DNA of 64,000 bases, taken from assembly GCF_020524005.1 (NCBI RefSeq), contig NZ_JAIVKK010000007.1:1-64000 (forward strand), in the 5' to 3' direction. Both the position numbers and the translations under genes were made by a program. Source of the DNA: Microbulbifer aggregans. Lineage in GTDB: Bacteria; Pseudomonadota; Gammaproteobacteria; Pseudomonadales; Cellvibrionaceae. Positions 42,539-52,878 of the stretch are shown here, piece after piece (position 1 is the first letter of the stretch; every line of letters starts with the position of its first letter). The notes beneath the pieces were generated by a model. The model was not told where the DNA came from. It ran no database searches and saw only the letters and a program-made list of their open reading frames with translations.

Positions 42539-45376
42539 ATGGCGACAATAACAATAGATCACCGACCCTACGAGGTGGATGACGGGCAGAACCTGCTCAG
42601 CGCGTGCCTGAGCCTGAAGATAAACCTGCCCTATTTCTGCTGGCACCCGGCCATGGGCTCCGTTGGCGCCTGCCGCCAATGCGCCGTGGTGCACTTCAAA
42701 AGTGCGGAGGATACCCGTGGCAGGCTGGTCATGGCCTGTATGACACCGGTAAATCACGGCGATCTGTATTCCATTAACGCGCCCGAGGCGCAGGTGTTTC
42801 GCGCCGGTATTATCGAAAACCTGATGACCAACCACCCCCACGACTGCCCGGTTTGTGAGGAAGGGGGTGAGTGCCATCTGCAGGATATGACCCTGATGAC
42901 GGCGCATACCCAGCGCCGGTTTGAAGGTCTGAAACGTACGCATAAGAACCAGTACCTCGGCCCGTTTATCAATCACGAGATGAACCGCTGCATCACCTGT
43001 TATCGCTGCGTGCGCTTTTATCAGGATTACGCCGGTGGCACCGATCTGCACGCCTTCGGGCGCAATCACCAGATTTATTTTGGCCGGCAGGAGAATGGAC
43101 AATTGAAGAATGGATTCAGCGGCAACCTGACCGAGGTCTGCCCCACCGGCGTGTTTACGGATAAAACCTTCAGCCGGCGCTTTGTACGCAAGTGGGATTT
43201 ACAAACCGCACCCTCGGTGTGCGAACACTGCGGTGTCGGCTGCAACACCGCGCCAGGTGCACGGGACGACGGAAAAGGAGATCCTCGCAAACTGCGCCGG
43301 GTAGTCAATCTCTACCACCGCGATATCAACGGCTATTTCCTGTGCGACCGAGGACGCTTCGGCTACGAGTACACCAACAGCCCACAGCGCCTGTACCAGC
43401 CATTATCGGCAACGTCGGAACCTCTGATCTGCACCACCGCGAATGGCGAAGAAAAAATCCAGCAGCCTCTGGCGCCGGGCGATGCCATCGCGTGCTTTGC
43501 GGATCTGGTGGACGAAGCCCTGCATAACAAGCGCCGCTTGATCGGTGTTGGCTCACCGCGCACTTCGCTGGAAAACAACTTTGCCCTGCAGACGCTGGTC
43601 GGCCGGGAAAACTTCTATGCCGGCGTCTCTGCGCGGGAAATGGCCCTGCTGAAACTCAGCGACCAGATTCTGCAGGACCCGCAACTCTACAGTCCGACCA
43701 CGCCAGAGATCGAACAGGCAGATGCCGTGGTCATCCTTGGTGAAGACATCAGTAACAGCGCCCCGCGTATTGCCCTCGCGGTGCGTCAGGCCGCGCGCCA
43801 GGTACAACGACAGCGAGCGGATGCCCTGCATATTCCCCAGTGGCAAGACGCCTCCGTGCGGGAACTGGAATCAGGATCCACCCCCATTTTTATTGCCTCT
43901 GTAGAACAGACGGATCTGGACGATATCGCCACCGACGTCCTGCACACCGCACCACAGGCAATTGTTGAATTTACCAAACAGCTAACCGCCCAGTTACACG
44001 TTGCTTCGACACCCGAAGACAAGCCCGGTACACTGGAAAAAGTAGCGGCAGCGCTGCGCGCTGCCAAAAACCCATTGATTGTCTGCGGAACCGGTCTACT
44101 GTCGCAGCCTCTGCTTGCTGCAGCCGCACAACTGGCGCAAACCGTCGCCTGTCAACATTCAAGTAAACGTTGTGCACTTTACCTGGCCTTCCCGGACACA
44201 AACAGCGTAGGGCTTGTCCAGGTCAGCTCCGCGACCCGCAATCTGGATAGCCTGTCGCAACTACTGGACAACAGCGATATACCCACCACGTTGATTGCGC
44301 TGGAAACCGATTTCTACCGGCAAATGCACACGTCCGCCGCAGACAAATTGTTAGCGGATGTGCAACTGATACATCTGGATTTGCTCCACAATGCCACGGC
44401 GCGGCGCGCTGACCTGGTATTTCCGGCTGCGGCGACGCCGGAGTCTGAAGGCACACTGATCAATAGCGCCGGGCTGGCCCAACGTCACTACTGCGTTTAC
44501 GAAGGCAGTGGCTATATACAGGAAAGTTGGCGCTGGCTGGCCAATGTGGCCGCCGCCTGCGCGGCCCGCGCTGGCGGTGTTGAAAAGATACCGCAGCTCG
44601 GCGAAATTGCCCGCTGGGAACATGTAACACAACTCAGCGATGCACTGGCACACGCCTACCCACCACTGGCGCCCCTGGCGGAACTGGGCCCGGAGTGGAA
44701 TGCACTGCTGGACGGTGAGCGCGTGGCCCGCCAACCACACCGCTACAGTGGGCGGACCGCACTCTACGCAGAAACCGCCGTCGCCGAGCAGCCGCCGCCC
44801 CGGGATAGCGACGCGCCGATGAATTTCTCCATGGAGGGAATTCCCTTTGCCGGCCGCGATCCTTTACAGACCCACAACTGGGCTCCAGGTTGGAATTCAA
44901 ACCAGGCCGTGCATAAATTTCTCACACAGGTAACCGGGGAGATACAGGGAGGCAGCAGTGGCCTGTATTTACAACGCGAACCCGAAACGTTCGAAACCTT
45001 CGAAACCTTCGAAACCTTCGATCACACAGCCAGCCCTGGCGAAGCACAAGCGGAATCCGATACCTTTGTCCCGGTCCCACTTCAACGCCTGTTCGGTTCC
45101 GGTGAACTCAGCAATGCCGCAGAAGCCATTGCCTCAGTGCTCAGAGAACCGGTCGCACAATTTCATATCGATGACGCACAGCGCCTGCAACTGAATTCGG
45201 GTGACTACGTAAGATTCCGTGGTTTTGCCGGCAAGTTCCAGGTCACGGTCGGCGATGCGGCAGCGCCCGGGTGTATCGGATTTATTACGGGATATACCAG
45301 TCCACTGCCCACAGGCACACTGCCGGCCGGCGACATTGAACGCGTCACCAGTAACACTCCCGGGGGCTCTGGATGA
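42539..45376 (+). CDS. nuoG: NADH-quinone oxidoreductase subunit G
   Basis: Encodes 945 residues, carrying several Fe-S clusters. The N-terminal 2Fe-2S ligands are CWHPAMGSVGACRQC. The NuoG His/Cys site is HPHDCPVCEEGGECHLQD. 4Fe-4S ligands are in CITCYRCVRFYQD, and the extra N7-type set is CEHCGVGCNT. The rest is a molybdopterin-oxidoreductase-like domain without cofactor. Residues 816-827 are a four-fold ETF repeat encoded by a 9-bp tandem repeat, in a variable linker before the C-terminal domain. The stop overlaps the nuoH start (ATGA). Confidence 0.95.
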   Translation: MATITIDHRPYEVDDGQNLLSACLSLKINLPYFCWHPAMGSVGACRQCAVVHFKSAEDTRGRLVMACMTPVNHGDLYSINAPEAQVFRAGIIENLMTNHPHDCPVCEEGGECHLQDMTLMTAHTQRRFEGLKRTHKNQYLGPFINHEMNRCITCYRCVRFYQDYAGGTDLHAFGRNHQIYFGRQENGQLKNGFSGNLTEVCPTGVFTDKTFSRRFVRKWDLQTAPSVCEHCGVGCNTAPGARDDGKGDPRKLRRVVNLYHRDINGYFLCDRGRFGYEYTNSPQRLYQPLSATSEPLICTTANGEEKIQQPLAPGDAIACFADLVDEALHNKRRLIGVGSPRTSLENNFALQTLVGRENFYAGVSAREMALLKLSDQILQDPQLYSPTTPEIEQADAVVILGEDISNSAPRIALAVRQAARQVQRQRADALHIPQWQDASVRELESGSTPIFIASVEQTDLDDIATDVLHTAPQAIVEFTKQLTAQLHVASTPEDKPGTLEKVAAALRAAKNPLIVCGTGLLSQPLLAAAAQLAQTVACQHSSKRCALYLAFPDTNSVGLVQVSSATRNLDSLSQLLDNSDIPTTLIALETDFYRQMHTSAADKLLADVQLIHLDLLHNATARRADLVFPAAATPESEGTLINSAGLAQRHYCVYEGSGYIQESWRWLANVAAACAARAGGVEKIPQLGEIARWEHVTQLSDALAHAYPPLAPLAELGPEWNALLDGERVARQPHRYSGRTALYAETAVAEQPPPRDSDAPMNFSMEGIPFAGRDPLQTHNWAPGWNSNQAVHKFLTQVTGEIQGGSSGLYLQREPETFETFETFETFDHTASPGEAQAESDTFVPVPLQRLFGSGELSNAAEAIASVLREPVAQFHIDDAQRLQLNSGDYVRFRGFAGKFQVTVGDAAAPGCIGFITGYTSPLPTGTLPAGDIERVTSNTPGGSG
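44984..45019 (+). repeat. In-frame 9-bp tandem repeat inside nuoG
   Basis: Four consecutive units, GAAACGTTC then GAAACCTTC three times, encode Glu-Thr-Phe four times. The unit length is a multiple of three, so gain or loss of a unit would change protein length without a frameshift. Confidence 0.9.
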
Positions 45377-46344
45377 CGGCGGCACCCAGTGCGGAAACCT
45401 TCCCGGTGTGGCTGAATATTTTCGGCATTCTTATCTCGGTGGTTGTCATCGCGGCCGGACTTACCTGGGTTGAGCGTCGGTTGCTCGGGTTCTGGCAAGA
45501 CAGACCCGGCCCCAATCGCGTCGGCCCTTTCGGTCTGCTACAGGTAGTGGCGGACATGCTGAAATTATTCTTCAAGGAAGATTTCATTCCCCGTTTCGCG
45601 GATATCCCTGTTTTCGTACTGGCGCCAGTCATTGTTATGGCAACCATGCTGCTGGGATTTTCGATTATTCCGTTTGCTCCTGCCATTGGCATCATTGACC
45701 TGAATATCGGGTTGCTGTTCTTCTTCGCCATGAGTTCCATGGCCGTGTACAGCGTGGTGCTGGGCAGTTATGCGTCCAACAATAAATATGCCCTGCTCGG
45801 CGGCCTCCGCGCCGCAGCACAAACAGTCAGCTATGAAGTGTTCATGGGCATCAGTCTGATGGGCGTGGTCATGCTGGCAGGCAGTTTTGACCTTCGCAGC
45901 ATCGTGCTCGCCCAACAGGGTGGCTGGTTTGTTTTACCGCAATGTGTCGGCTTTGCCATTTTCCTGGTTGCGGGCATTGCGGAAAGTCACCGCCTGCCAT
46001 TCGATCTGCCGGAAGCAGAGCACGAGCTTACTGCGGGCTATCACACTGAATATTCCGGGATGAAATTCGGCATGTTTTTTGTCGGTGAATATCTGTCGAT
46101 CCTGTTGATTTCTTCCCTGATCACGACGCTTTTCCTCGGGGGCTGGCTCGGTCCCTGGCTGCCGCCAATCCTGTGGTTTGCGCTCAAGACCGGGCTACTG
46201 GTCGGCCTCTTCATCCTGTTGCGCGCCGCTTTGCCGCGCCCGCGATACGACCAGCTGATGACGTTCGGCTGGAAACTCATGCTGCCACTGGCGTTGCTGA
46301 ATCTGGTGGCAACCGGAGGACTGCTGTTATGGCGCGCCGGATAG
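45373..46344 (+). CDS. nuoH: NADH-quinone oxidoreductase subunit H
   Basis: Encodes 323 residues with eight membrane helices. It forms the quinone chamber with subunits B and D. The signatures are [23 protein letters not shown] and [31 protein letters not shown]. It overlaps nuoG by 4 bp and is followed 22 bp later by nuoI. Confidence 0.95.
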   Translation: MTAAPSAETFPVWLNIFGILISVVVIAAGLTWVERRLLGFWQDRPGPNRVGPFGLLQVVADMLKLFFKEDFIPRFADIPVFVLAPVIVMATMLLGFSIIPFAPAIGIIDLNIGLLFFFAMSSMAVYSVVLGSYASNNKYALLGGLRAAAQTVSYEVFMGISLMGVVMLAGSFDLRSIVLAQQGGWFVLPQCVGFAIFLVAGIAESHRLPFDLPEAEHELTAGYHTEYSGMKFGMFFVGEYLSILLISSLITTLFLGGWLGPWLPPILWFALKTGLLVGLFILLRAALPRPRYDQLMTFGWKLMLPLALLNLVATGGLLLWRAG

Positions 46345-46366
46345 TGCATTACCGCGGAGCCGGCTC

Positions 46367-46885
46367 ATGATTGGCAGTGCCCTGCGCAGTCTGTGGCTGG
46401 TATTCCGTCACCTGTTTCGCCGCAACGTCACGGTGCAGTATCCGGATGAGCAGCCCTACCTGGCGCCCCGCTACCGCGGTCGTATCGTGCTCACCCGCGA
46501 CCCGGATGGGGAAGAGCGCTGTGTTGCCTGTAACCTGTGCGCGGTGGCCTGTCCACCAGACTGTATTTCGCTGCAGAAAACCGAAGACCCCGACGGCCGC
46601 TGGCGCCCGGAATTTTTCCGTATCAATTTCAGCCGCTGCATCATGTGCGGACTGTGCGAAGACGCCTGCCCCACCTACGCCATTCAACTGACACCGGATT
46701 TTGAAATGTGCGAATACGACCGCCAGAACCTGGTGTACGAAAAAGAGGACCTTCTGATTGACGGGCCCGGCAAGTACCACGAGTACAACTTCTACCGCAT
46801 CGCCGGCAAGGCGATCGCGGGCAAAGACAAAGGGGACGCGGCAGGTGAAGTGGAGCCTGTAAACGTGCGCAGCCTCAACCTCTGA
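46367..46885 (+). CDS. nuoI: NADH-quinone oxidoreductase subunit I
   Basis: Encodes 172 residues, binding two 4Fe-4S clusters (N6a, N6b). The paired motifs are [15 protein letters not shown] and [15 protein letters not shown]. An amphipathic N-terminal helix ([15 protein letters not shown]) contacts the membrane. The C-terminus is normal in length. Confidence 0.95.
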   Translation: MIGSALRSLWLVFRHLFRRNVTVQYPDEQPYLAPRYRGRIVLTRDPDGEERCVACNLCAVACPPDCISLQKTEDPDGRWRPEFFRINFSRCIMCGLCEDACPTYAIQLTPDFEMCEYDRQNLVYEKEDLLIDGPGKYHEYNFYRIAGKAIAGKDKGDAAGEVEPVNVRSLNL

Positions 46886-46910
46886 CGGAGCGGAGATACT
46901 GGCCATCACT

Positions 46911-47450
46911 ATGCAACTCAGCGCCTTTTACTTCACGGCCGCAATAGCTGTGGCCGCTACCGCCATGGTGATTGTTTCCCGTAACGCCGTGCATGGTCTG
47001 CTGCATCTGGTTGTGTCCTTCCTGGCCTGCGCCGTCATTTTCTTTCAACTGGGGGCACCTTTCGCCGCGGCACTGGAAGTTATCGTCTACGCAGGTGCCA
47101 TTCTGGTACTGATGGTTTTTGTCATCATGCTCCTGAATCAGGGCAAGGCCACTGTGCAACAGGAAAATGCCTGGCTGCGTGGGGAAAACTGGCTGGGCCC
47201 CGCCATTCTCTCCGCGCTGCTGTTGGCACAATTGCTGTTTTTACTCTGGGGGGACACCACCAGCGCAACACCGTCATCTGACACTCTCGCGACCCGGCCC
47301 AAAGCCGTAGGACTGGCCCTGTTCGGAAAATACCTGCTCGCGGTTGAACTCGCCTCTCTGTTACTGCTTGCCGCCCTCGTAGGTGCCAGTCACCTGGCTC
47401 GCCGCCCGGCACACGCCAGTGGCCGGCGGGAGATCCCTGATGGCCACTGA
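46911..47450 (+). CDS. nuoJ: NADH-quinone oxidoreductase subunit J
   Basis: Encodes 179 residues, five membrane helices. Helix 3 carries [23 protein letters not shown], the family signature with its pi-bulge region. It overlaps nuoK by 11 bp. Confidence 0.93.
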   Translation: MQLSAFYFTAAIAVAATAMVIVSRNAVHGLLHLVVSFLACAVIFFQLGAPFAAALEVIVYAGAILVLMVFVIMLLNQGKATVQQENAWLRGENWLGPAILSALLLAQLLFLLWGDTTSATPSSDTLATRPKAVGLALFGKYLLAVELASLLLLAALVGASHLARRPAHASGRREIPDGH

Positions 47451-47763
47451 ACTCATCGTCCCAATTTCCGTCAATCACGGACTCGGGCTCGCTGCCATTT
47501 TGTTCTGCCTCGGTCTCACGGGGCTGCTGTTGCGGCGCAATATGCTGTTCATGTTGATGAGCCTGGAAATCTGTACCAATGCAGCCGCGCTCGCATTCAT
47601 CGTGGCCGGTGCACACACGGCAAGTCCCGACGGGCAGGTAATGTTTGTGTTCATCATCACTCTGGCAGCGGCGGAAGCCGCCCTGGCACTGGCGTTGATC
47701 CTGCAGTTCTACCGCCACAAGCACACGGTCGACATCGACCAGATGAATGCCATGCGGGGCTGA
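47440..47763 (+). CDS. nuoK: NADH-quinone oxidoreductase subunit K
   Basis: Encodes 107 residues, three helices, with conserved Glu in [20 protein letters not shown] and in [13 protein letters not shown]. These glutamates take part in proton transfer. ATG at 47440 gives the standard length; the frame is open further upstream inside nuoJ. Confidence 0.94.
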   Translation: MATELIVPISVNHGLGLAAILFCLGLTGLLLRRNMLFMLMSLEICTNAAALAFIVAGAHTASPDGQVMFVFIITLAAAEAALALALILQFYRHKHTVDIDQMNAMRG

Positions 47764-47764
47764 C

Positions 47765-49645
47765 ATGGCTCTACTCCTGTGGTGGATCCCGCTGATGCCG
47801 CTCTTGGGCTTTATAACCCTCAGCTGTACGCCACTGTGGTTGCAGCGTGAGCCTTCAGAAAAATTCACCACGGTCCTTGGCGTCGGTAGTGTCGGCCTCG
47901 CGGCGCTGCTAACCGCAGCGCTGGGAGCCGGCTTCCAGACACACGATGCAACAATAATCCAAACTCCTCTGTGGCAGTGGGTACAGGTCTCCGACGGCAA
48001 GTTCCCGCTACAGCTGAATTTCGGCTTTCATGTGGATGCATTGACTCTGGTGATGCTGAGCGTAATTACCGGAGTCGGCTTTTTGATTCACGTTTACTCC
48101 GCAGCCTACATGCGCGGGGACGACAGCTACCGGCGATATTTCGCGTATCTGAACCTGTTTGTTTTTTCGATGCTGGTGCTGGTGCTGGCGGACAACCTGG
48201 CACTGCTGTATCTCGGTTGGGAAGGTGTCGGACTGTGCAGTTACCTGCTGATCGGTTTCTGGTATCGCAACCCGGACAACGGGCGCGCCGCGCGCAAAGC
48301 CTTTATCGTGACCCGCGTTGGGGATACGGCCATGCTAATCGGGCTCCTCCTGCTACTGAAGGAGTTTCATACCCTCTCGCTGCAACCGCTGATGAATGCC
48401 GTGCGCTCGCCCGGCGCTGATCCCGAAGTCCTCACTCTTGCGGCCCTGCTGCTACTTGGTGGTACCACAGGAAAGTCTGCGCAGCTTCCCCTGCAGACAT
48501 GGCTGCCCGATGCCATGGCGGGCCCCACCCCGGTCAGCGCGCTGATTCATGCAGCGACCATGGTCACCGCCGGCGTCTATCTGGTGGCTCGCTGCCACGA
48601 TCTGTTCCTGCGTTCAGAAATCGCCATGCTCGCGACCGCAACCATTGGCACCCTGACCCTGCTACTGGCGGGTATCAGTGCGCTGGCGCAAACTGATCTG
48701 AAACGGGTACTGGCCTACTCCACTATCAGTCAGCTGGGCTATATGTTTCTGGCCCTCGGTGCCGGTGCATTTTCCGCCGCCGTCTTCCACCTCGTGACCC
48801 ATGCATTCTTCAAGGCACTACTGTTTCTCAGCGCCGGTGTGGTGATCCTGAGCCTGCACCATGAGCAGGACATTCGCAGCATGGGCGGTCTCAGGAAAAA
48901 ATTGCCTCTGGTTTGCACCGCCTTCGCCATCGGCTGCGCCGCGTTGGCCGCCCTGCCACTCACCTCCGGTTTTTTCAGCAAGGAACAGATTCTGGCGCAG
49001 ACGTGGAATACCTTCGGTGGACTGAATCCCTTCTGGATTGGTGGGATTGTCGGCGCGCTGGTTACCGGAATGTACAGTGCACGTTTACTGACACAGGTAT
49101 TCTTCGGTCGCGAGGGCAGTGCCAGCCAACACTGCCGCAGCGCCCAGATGCCCGCCATGAGTGTGCCATTAACCGTCCTCGCCCTTCTTGCCCTGCTGGG
49201 AGGTGCCATTCCACTCCACCTGGACAGCGTATTCGGCAGCATAGGCAATCACCATGTACCCTCCCTCGTGCAGTGGATTGCTGCAGCAGCACCGATCTGC
49301 GGCATCCTGATATGGCTCCTGATCCGATATCTTGCCGAACAAAACCGCGCGAAGACACAGAGCCATTTTTTCTTTCCCATACTGCAAAACTGGGCGAGAA
49401 ATGGTTGGGGGTTTGACCGCCTGTACCAAGCACTGCTTACTGCGCCATTGCGCTGGGTCGCCTCTGCCAACCGCGATGATATTGTGGATAAGTGCTACGC
49501 CAGTGTCGGTAGCACGTGCCTCCGTTTACATTTTTGGCTCAGCCGAACTCAGTCCGGACTGTTGCGTAGCTACCTCACCGCGATCGTCGCCGGCGTGATC
49601 GGAGTTTTATTCCTGTTCCTGCTGATTACAGCGGTGCGCCTATGA
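47765..49645 (+). CDS. nuoL: NADH-quinone oxidoreductase subunit L
   Basis: Encodes 626 residues, an antiporter-like proton pump subunit. It has the core motif LYLGWEGVGLCSYLLIGFWY (key Glu), the Lys-bearing helix GKSAQLPLQTWLPDAMAGPTPVSALIHAATMVTAGVYL, and LKRVLAYSTISQLGYMFLALG. The long lateral helix is expected in the last 110 residues. The stop overlaps nuoM by 4 bp (ATGA). Confidence 0.95.
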   Translation: MALLLWWIPLMPLLGFITLSCTPLWLQREPSEKFTTVLGVGSVGLAALLTAALGAGFQTHDATIIQTPLWQWVQVSDGKFPLQLNFGFHVDALTLVMLSVITGVGFLIHVYSAAYMRGDDSYRRYFAYLNLFVFSMLVLVLADNLALLYLGWEGVGLCSYLLIGFWYRNPDNGRAARKAFIVTRVGDTAMLIGLLLLLKEFHTLSLQPLMNAVRSPGADPEVLTLAALLLLGGTTGKSAQLPLQTWLPDAMAGPTPVSALIHAATMVTAGVYLVARCHDLFLRSEIAMLATATIGTLTLLLAGISALAQTDLKRVLAYSTISQLGYMFLALGAGAFSAAVFHLVTHAFFKALLFLSAGVVILSLHHEQDIRSMGGLRKKLPLVCTAFAIGCAALAALPLTSGFFSKEQILAQTWNTFGGLNPFWIGGIVGALVTGMYSARLLTQVFFGREGSASQHCRSAQMPAMSVPLTVLALLALLGGAIPLHLDSVFGSIGNHHVPSLVQWIAAAAPICGILIWLLIRYLAEQNRAKTQSHFFFPILQNWARNGWGFDRLYQALLTAPLRWVASANRDDIVDKCYASVGSTCLRLHFWLSRTQSGLLRSYLTAIVAGVIGVLFLFLLITAVRL

Positions 49646-51201
49646 CGCTGCTGCTGATTTTACTCCTGTTACTCGCGGCCGCCGTGCTGTGTTGCCCCCT
49701 GGAAAAAGTGCATCCGGGTAGCAGCCGTGCACTGGCCATTTTCAGTCTGCTCATGACCACCGTACTGTTATTTGGCTACCTGTGGGCACCGCGAGTATTT
49801 ACGGTCCCAGCTACACTTGCCGATCTCTGGTGGGATCAATTGAACTGGGCCTGGATACCCCGTTTTGGAATCCGCTTTCACCTGGGTATTGATGGCCTCG
49901 GTTTTCTCATGCTTGCGCTGACCCTGGGTATGGGGTTGTTCGGCCTCTGGATAACACCAGGTCAGATCCGCCAACGCGTGGGTCTGTTTCACTGCTGCTA
50001 TCTGTTGACCATCGCCGGCGTGGTCGGGGTTTTCACTGCGCTCGATCTTTTTCTGTTTTTCTTTTTCTGGGAAGTCATGCTTATTCCCATGTTCCTGCTT
50101 ATTGCGATCTGGGGCTACGAAGACAGAACCCGCGCAGCCATCAAGTTTTTCATTTTTACCCAGGCCAGCAGTCTGTTGATGCTGGCCGCCATTGTGGCAC
50201 TCGCCTATCTCAGTTATTTGCAGAACGGCGAAATTACTTTCTCACTGCAACATCTCGCGCAGGCCAGATTACCCCTGCATACCCAGTACTGGTTAATGTT
50301 CGGTTTTTTTATTGCTTTCGCAGTAAAACTGCCCGCTGTGCCTCTGCACCCCTGGCTGCCCGACGCCCACACCCAGGCTCCTACAGCGGCGAGTATCCTG
50401 CTCGCCGCCGTGCTGCTCAAAACCGGAGCCTATGGTCTGCTACGTTTCACCCTACCGTTGTTTCCGGAGGCCTGTAGTGCCTTTGCTCCGTTAGCGTTGA
50501 TGATCGGCGTAGCAAGTATTGTCTATGGCGCCATGGCCGCCTACGCCCAACAGGACATCAAACGACTGGTGGCCTATTCGAGTGTGAGTCATATGGGGTT
50601 TGTCTTGATCGGGGTATTTTCCGGCAATTCCACAGCGACACTGGGGGCGATCACACTGATGATCGCGCACGGTCTGAGCAGTGCCGCGCTGTTCGGTATG
50701 GTCGGTAAACTACAGCAACGCTTTCACAGCAGGAATATCGCAGAAATGAGTGGACTGTGGGCGACATTACCAAGACTTTCCGCTGTCGCACTGGTGTTTG
50801 TGATGGCCGCCATTGGGCTGCCGGGACTGGGAAACTTCGTGGCGGAGTTTCTGGTTCTGGTCGGCAGCTTTCCGTCCTATCCCTGGCTGACTACGGCGGC
50901 TGTTTCGGGTGTCATCCTGGCCGCGATGTATGGCCTTCGGCTGCTACAGCGGGTGTTTTTTGGTCTACCCCACTCCAACCAAGTTACACCGGACATGCAA
51001 GACCTTTCGCGCAGGGAGCTCGCCGTATTTTCCTGCGCAGGTCTCCTGTTGCTGTGGATAGGGCTCTATCCACAGCCACTCCTGTCACAGGCAAAGGAGT
51101 GGGTCGAAGTTATCCACAACCGCACGATTGAGAACCCAGCAAATTACACTCCGCGCAGAGATGGCGACTCCAGGCTCAAAGGCAGTGAGGCAGGTTACTG
51201 A
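49642..51201 (+). CDS. nuoM: NADH-quinone oxidoreductase subunit M
   Basis: Encodes 519 residues, the second antiporter-like subunit. Key motifs are FFWEVMLIPMFLLIAIWG (conserved Glu), AFAVKLPAVPLHPWLPDAHTQAPTAASILLAAVLLKTGAYGL, and IKRLVAYSSVSHMGFVLIG. The hydrophilic C-terminal tail (about 490-519) is longer than usual. The stop shares one base with the nuoN start. Confidence 0.95.
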   Translation: MTLLLILLLLLAAAVLCCPLEKVHPGSSRALAIFSLLMTTVLLFGYLWAPRVFTVPATLADLWWDQLNWAWIPRFGIRFHLGIDGLGFLMLALTLGMGLFGLWITPGQIRQRVGLFHCCYLLTIAGVVGVFTALDLFLFFFFWEVMLIPMFLLIAIWGYEDRTRAAIKFFIFTQASSLLMLAAIVALAYLSYLQNGEITFSLQHLAQARLPLHTQYWLMFGFFIAFAVKLPAVPLHPWLPDAHTQAPTAASILLAAVLLKTGAYGLLRFTLPLFPEACSAFAPLALMIGVASIVYGAMAAYAQQDIKRLVAYSSVSHMGFVLIGVFSGNSTATLGAITLMIAHGLSSAALFGMVGKLQQRFHSRNIAEMSGLWATLPRLSAVALVFVMAAIGLPGLGNFVAEFLVLVGSFPSYPWLTTAAVSGVILAAMYGLRLLQRVFFGLPHSNQVTPDMQDLSRRELAVFSCAGLLLLWIGLYPQPLLSQAKEWVEVIHNRTIENPANYTPRRDGDSRLKGSEAGY

Positions 51202-52799
51202 TGATTGTGCAGAATCTATCGGCCATTACCCCACTGCTGATCCTGGGTGGCGGTGTCGTTATTTTAATGCTGCAGGTCGCTTTTTTTCGTGGGCATCGCG
51301 GCGCACTTGCTACGACGTTATTGACACTGATCGCGACTACAACAAGCTGCCTTTTTCTTTTGCGAACTTTGCCCACTCAGGGACATACTGTAACCGGGTT
51401 ATTGCTGGTAGACCGGCTTAGTCTGTTCTATTGCCTGCTCAATATTTTTACCGCCGCTATCGTTTCGGCAATCGGATTCCATTATTTGTGTGCACGACTG
51501 GCCGGCCAGTCTGAAAAACCACATCACAGTGAAAGTTATCCCGAAGCGTTTTATATTCTTTTGCTGCTCATCTCGCTTGGCGCCTGCACACTGGTCAGTG
51601 CTAACCATTTCGCCAGCTTTTTTCTAGCGCTCGAGTTAATAAGTATTTCGTTCTACCCATTGCTTGCCTTCTCAGTACATGGAGACCGATCCCCCCTGCG
51701 GGACCAGATGTTGTCTCTTGAGTCCGGATTCAAATACCTGATGACTTCCGCTTTCGCAACCGCCGTCGGACTGTTCGGTATCGCCATGGTTTTTACCGCG
51801 AGCGGCTCGCTGGCATTTTCCACACAGCCATTGACCAGCGACCTTTACCAGGCGGGACTGGTTCTGTTTCTCGTTGCTGTTGCACTCAAGTTGTCACTGG
51901 TGCCCTTTCACTTCTGGACCCCGGATGTATACCAGGGCGCCCCAACGCCAGTAACGGCTCTGATAGCAACGCTGGGCAAGAGTGCGTTAGTTGCGGCTTT
52001 GTTGAAACTTGTTCACACTCTTCAGCTATTTGAGCTTCCGATAATTAACCTGCTGATAGCAACATTGGCCGCCGCCAGCATGATCATTGGTAACCTGCTC
52101 GCTCTGCGTCAACAGAATATAAAGCGGCTGCTCGCCTACAGCTCCATCGCTCACCTTGGATACGTGTTTGTTGCTCTGCTGCTGATTGACGAGCGCTTCG
52201 CTCGAGAGGCTGTTTCCGCTTATCTGGTCGCCTACGTGCTTACAACCCTCAGTGCATTTTCGATTGTCAGCCTGGTGGCCGATTCGGAACTTCCACACAC
52301 TCCCGGCGGCGCTCATCCGCTTCAGGACCATGCCCGGGACCCGTTTCAACGCGCTTTTTACCGCGGCCTGCTTTGGCGAGCGCCGGTATTATCCATATAT
52401 TTTATCGTCGCCCTGCTATCCCTCGCCGGCATTCCACTTACTCTCGGGTTTTTCGGAAAGTTCTATCTATTCTCAGCAGGAATCCAGGGCCAGCAGTGGT
52501 GGCTACTGATCGCTTTAATAGCGGGTAGTGCACTCGGACTTTACTACTATCTTGGGCTGATACTGGATCTGCTAAAGCGGCAGGATTCCGCCGTGGCTGG
52601 CGATAACAGGGAAACTCCGGAGAAAAAACCGGATTCGATCAACATGCTTAAGCCTGCGGGGTGTCAAAAAACCAGTGTGACCGATCGCCCGGAATCCATT
52701 GCACTTTCCGGCTGGCTGGTTTTGCTATTACTGACCATTCTGCTACTCGGGTTCGGCGTTTATCCCTCGCCCTTGATCAACTGGATAATTGCACTATAA
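51201..52799 (+). CDS. nuoN: NADH-quinone oxidoreductase subunit N
   Basis: Encodes 532 residues, the third antiporter-like subunit and last gene of the operon. Motifs are LALELISISFYPLLAFS, ALKLSLVPFHFWTPDVYQGAPTPVTALIATLGKSALVAALL and IKRLLAYSSIAHLGYVFVALL. Near the C-terminus a polar insert of about 40 residues (about 460-500, with ENPEKKP-like charged residues) separates the last two helices. This insert is longer than in E. coli NuoN. Confidence 0.94.
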   Translation: MIVQNLSAITPLLILGGGVVILMLQVAFFRGHRGALATTLLTLIATTTSCLFLLRTLPTQGHTVTGLLLVDRLSLFYCLLNIFTAAIVSAIGFHYLCARLAGQSEKPHHSESYPEAFYILLLLISLGACTLVSANHFASFFLALELISISFYPLLAFSVHGDRSPLRDQMLSLESGFKYLMTSAFATAVGLFGIAMVFTASGSLAFSTQPLTSDLYQAGLVLFLVAVALKLSLVPFHFWTPDVYQGAPTPVTALIATLGKSALVAALLKLVHTLQLFELPIINLLIATLAAASMIIGNLLALRQQNIKRLLAYSSIAHLGYVFVALLLIDERFAREAVSAYLVAYVLTTLSAFSIVSLVADSELPHTPGGAHPLQDHARDPFQRAFYRGLLWRAPVLSIYFIVALLSLAGIPLTLGFFGKFYLFSAGIQGQQWWLLIALIAGSALGLYYYLGLILDLLKRQDSAVAGDNRETPEKKPDSINMLKPAGCQKTSVTDRPESIALSGWLVLLLLTILLLGFGVYPSPLINWIIAL

Positions 52800-52878
52800 C
52801 CATAGGGAGAAGTTACTTTCTTCGCCGGACGGATTTGTCGATAACTATAATGAATTTGTGTAACAGGCAGGCACAGCA

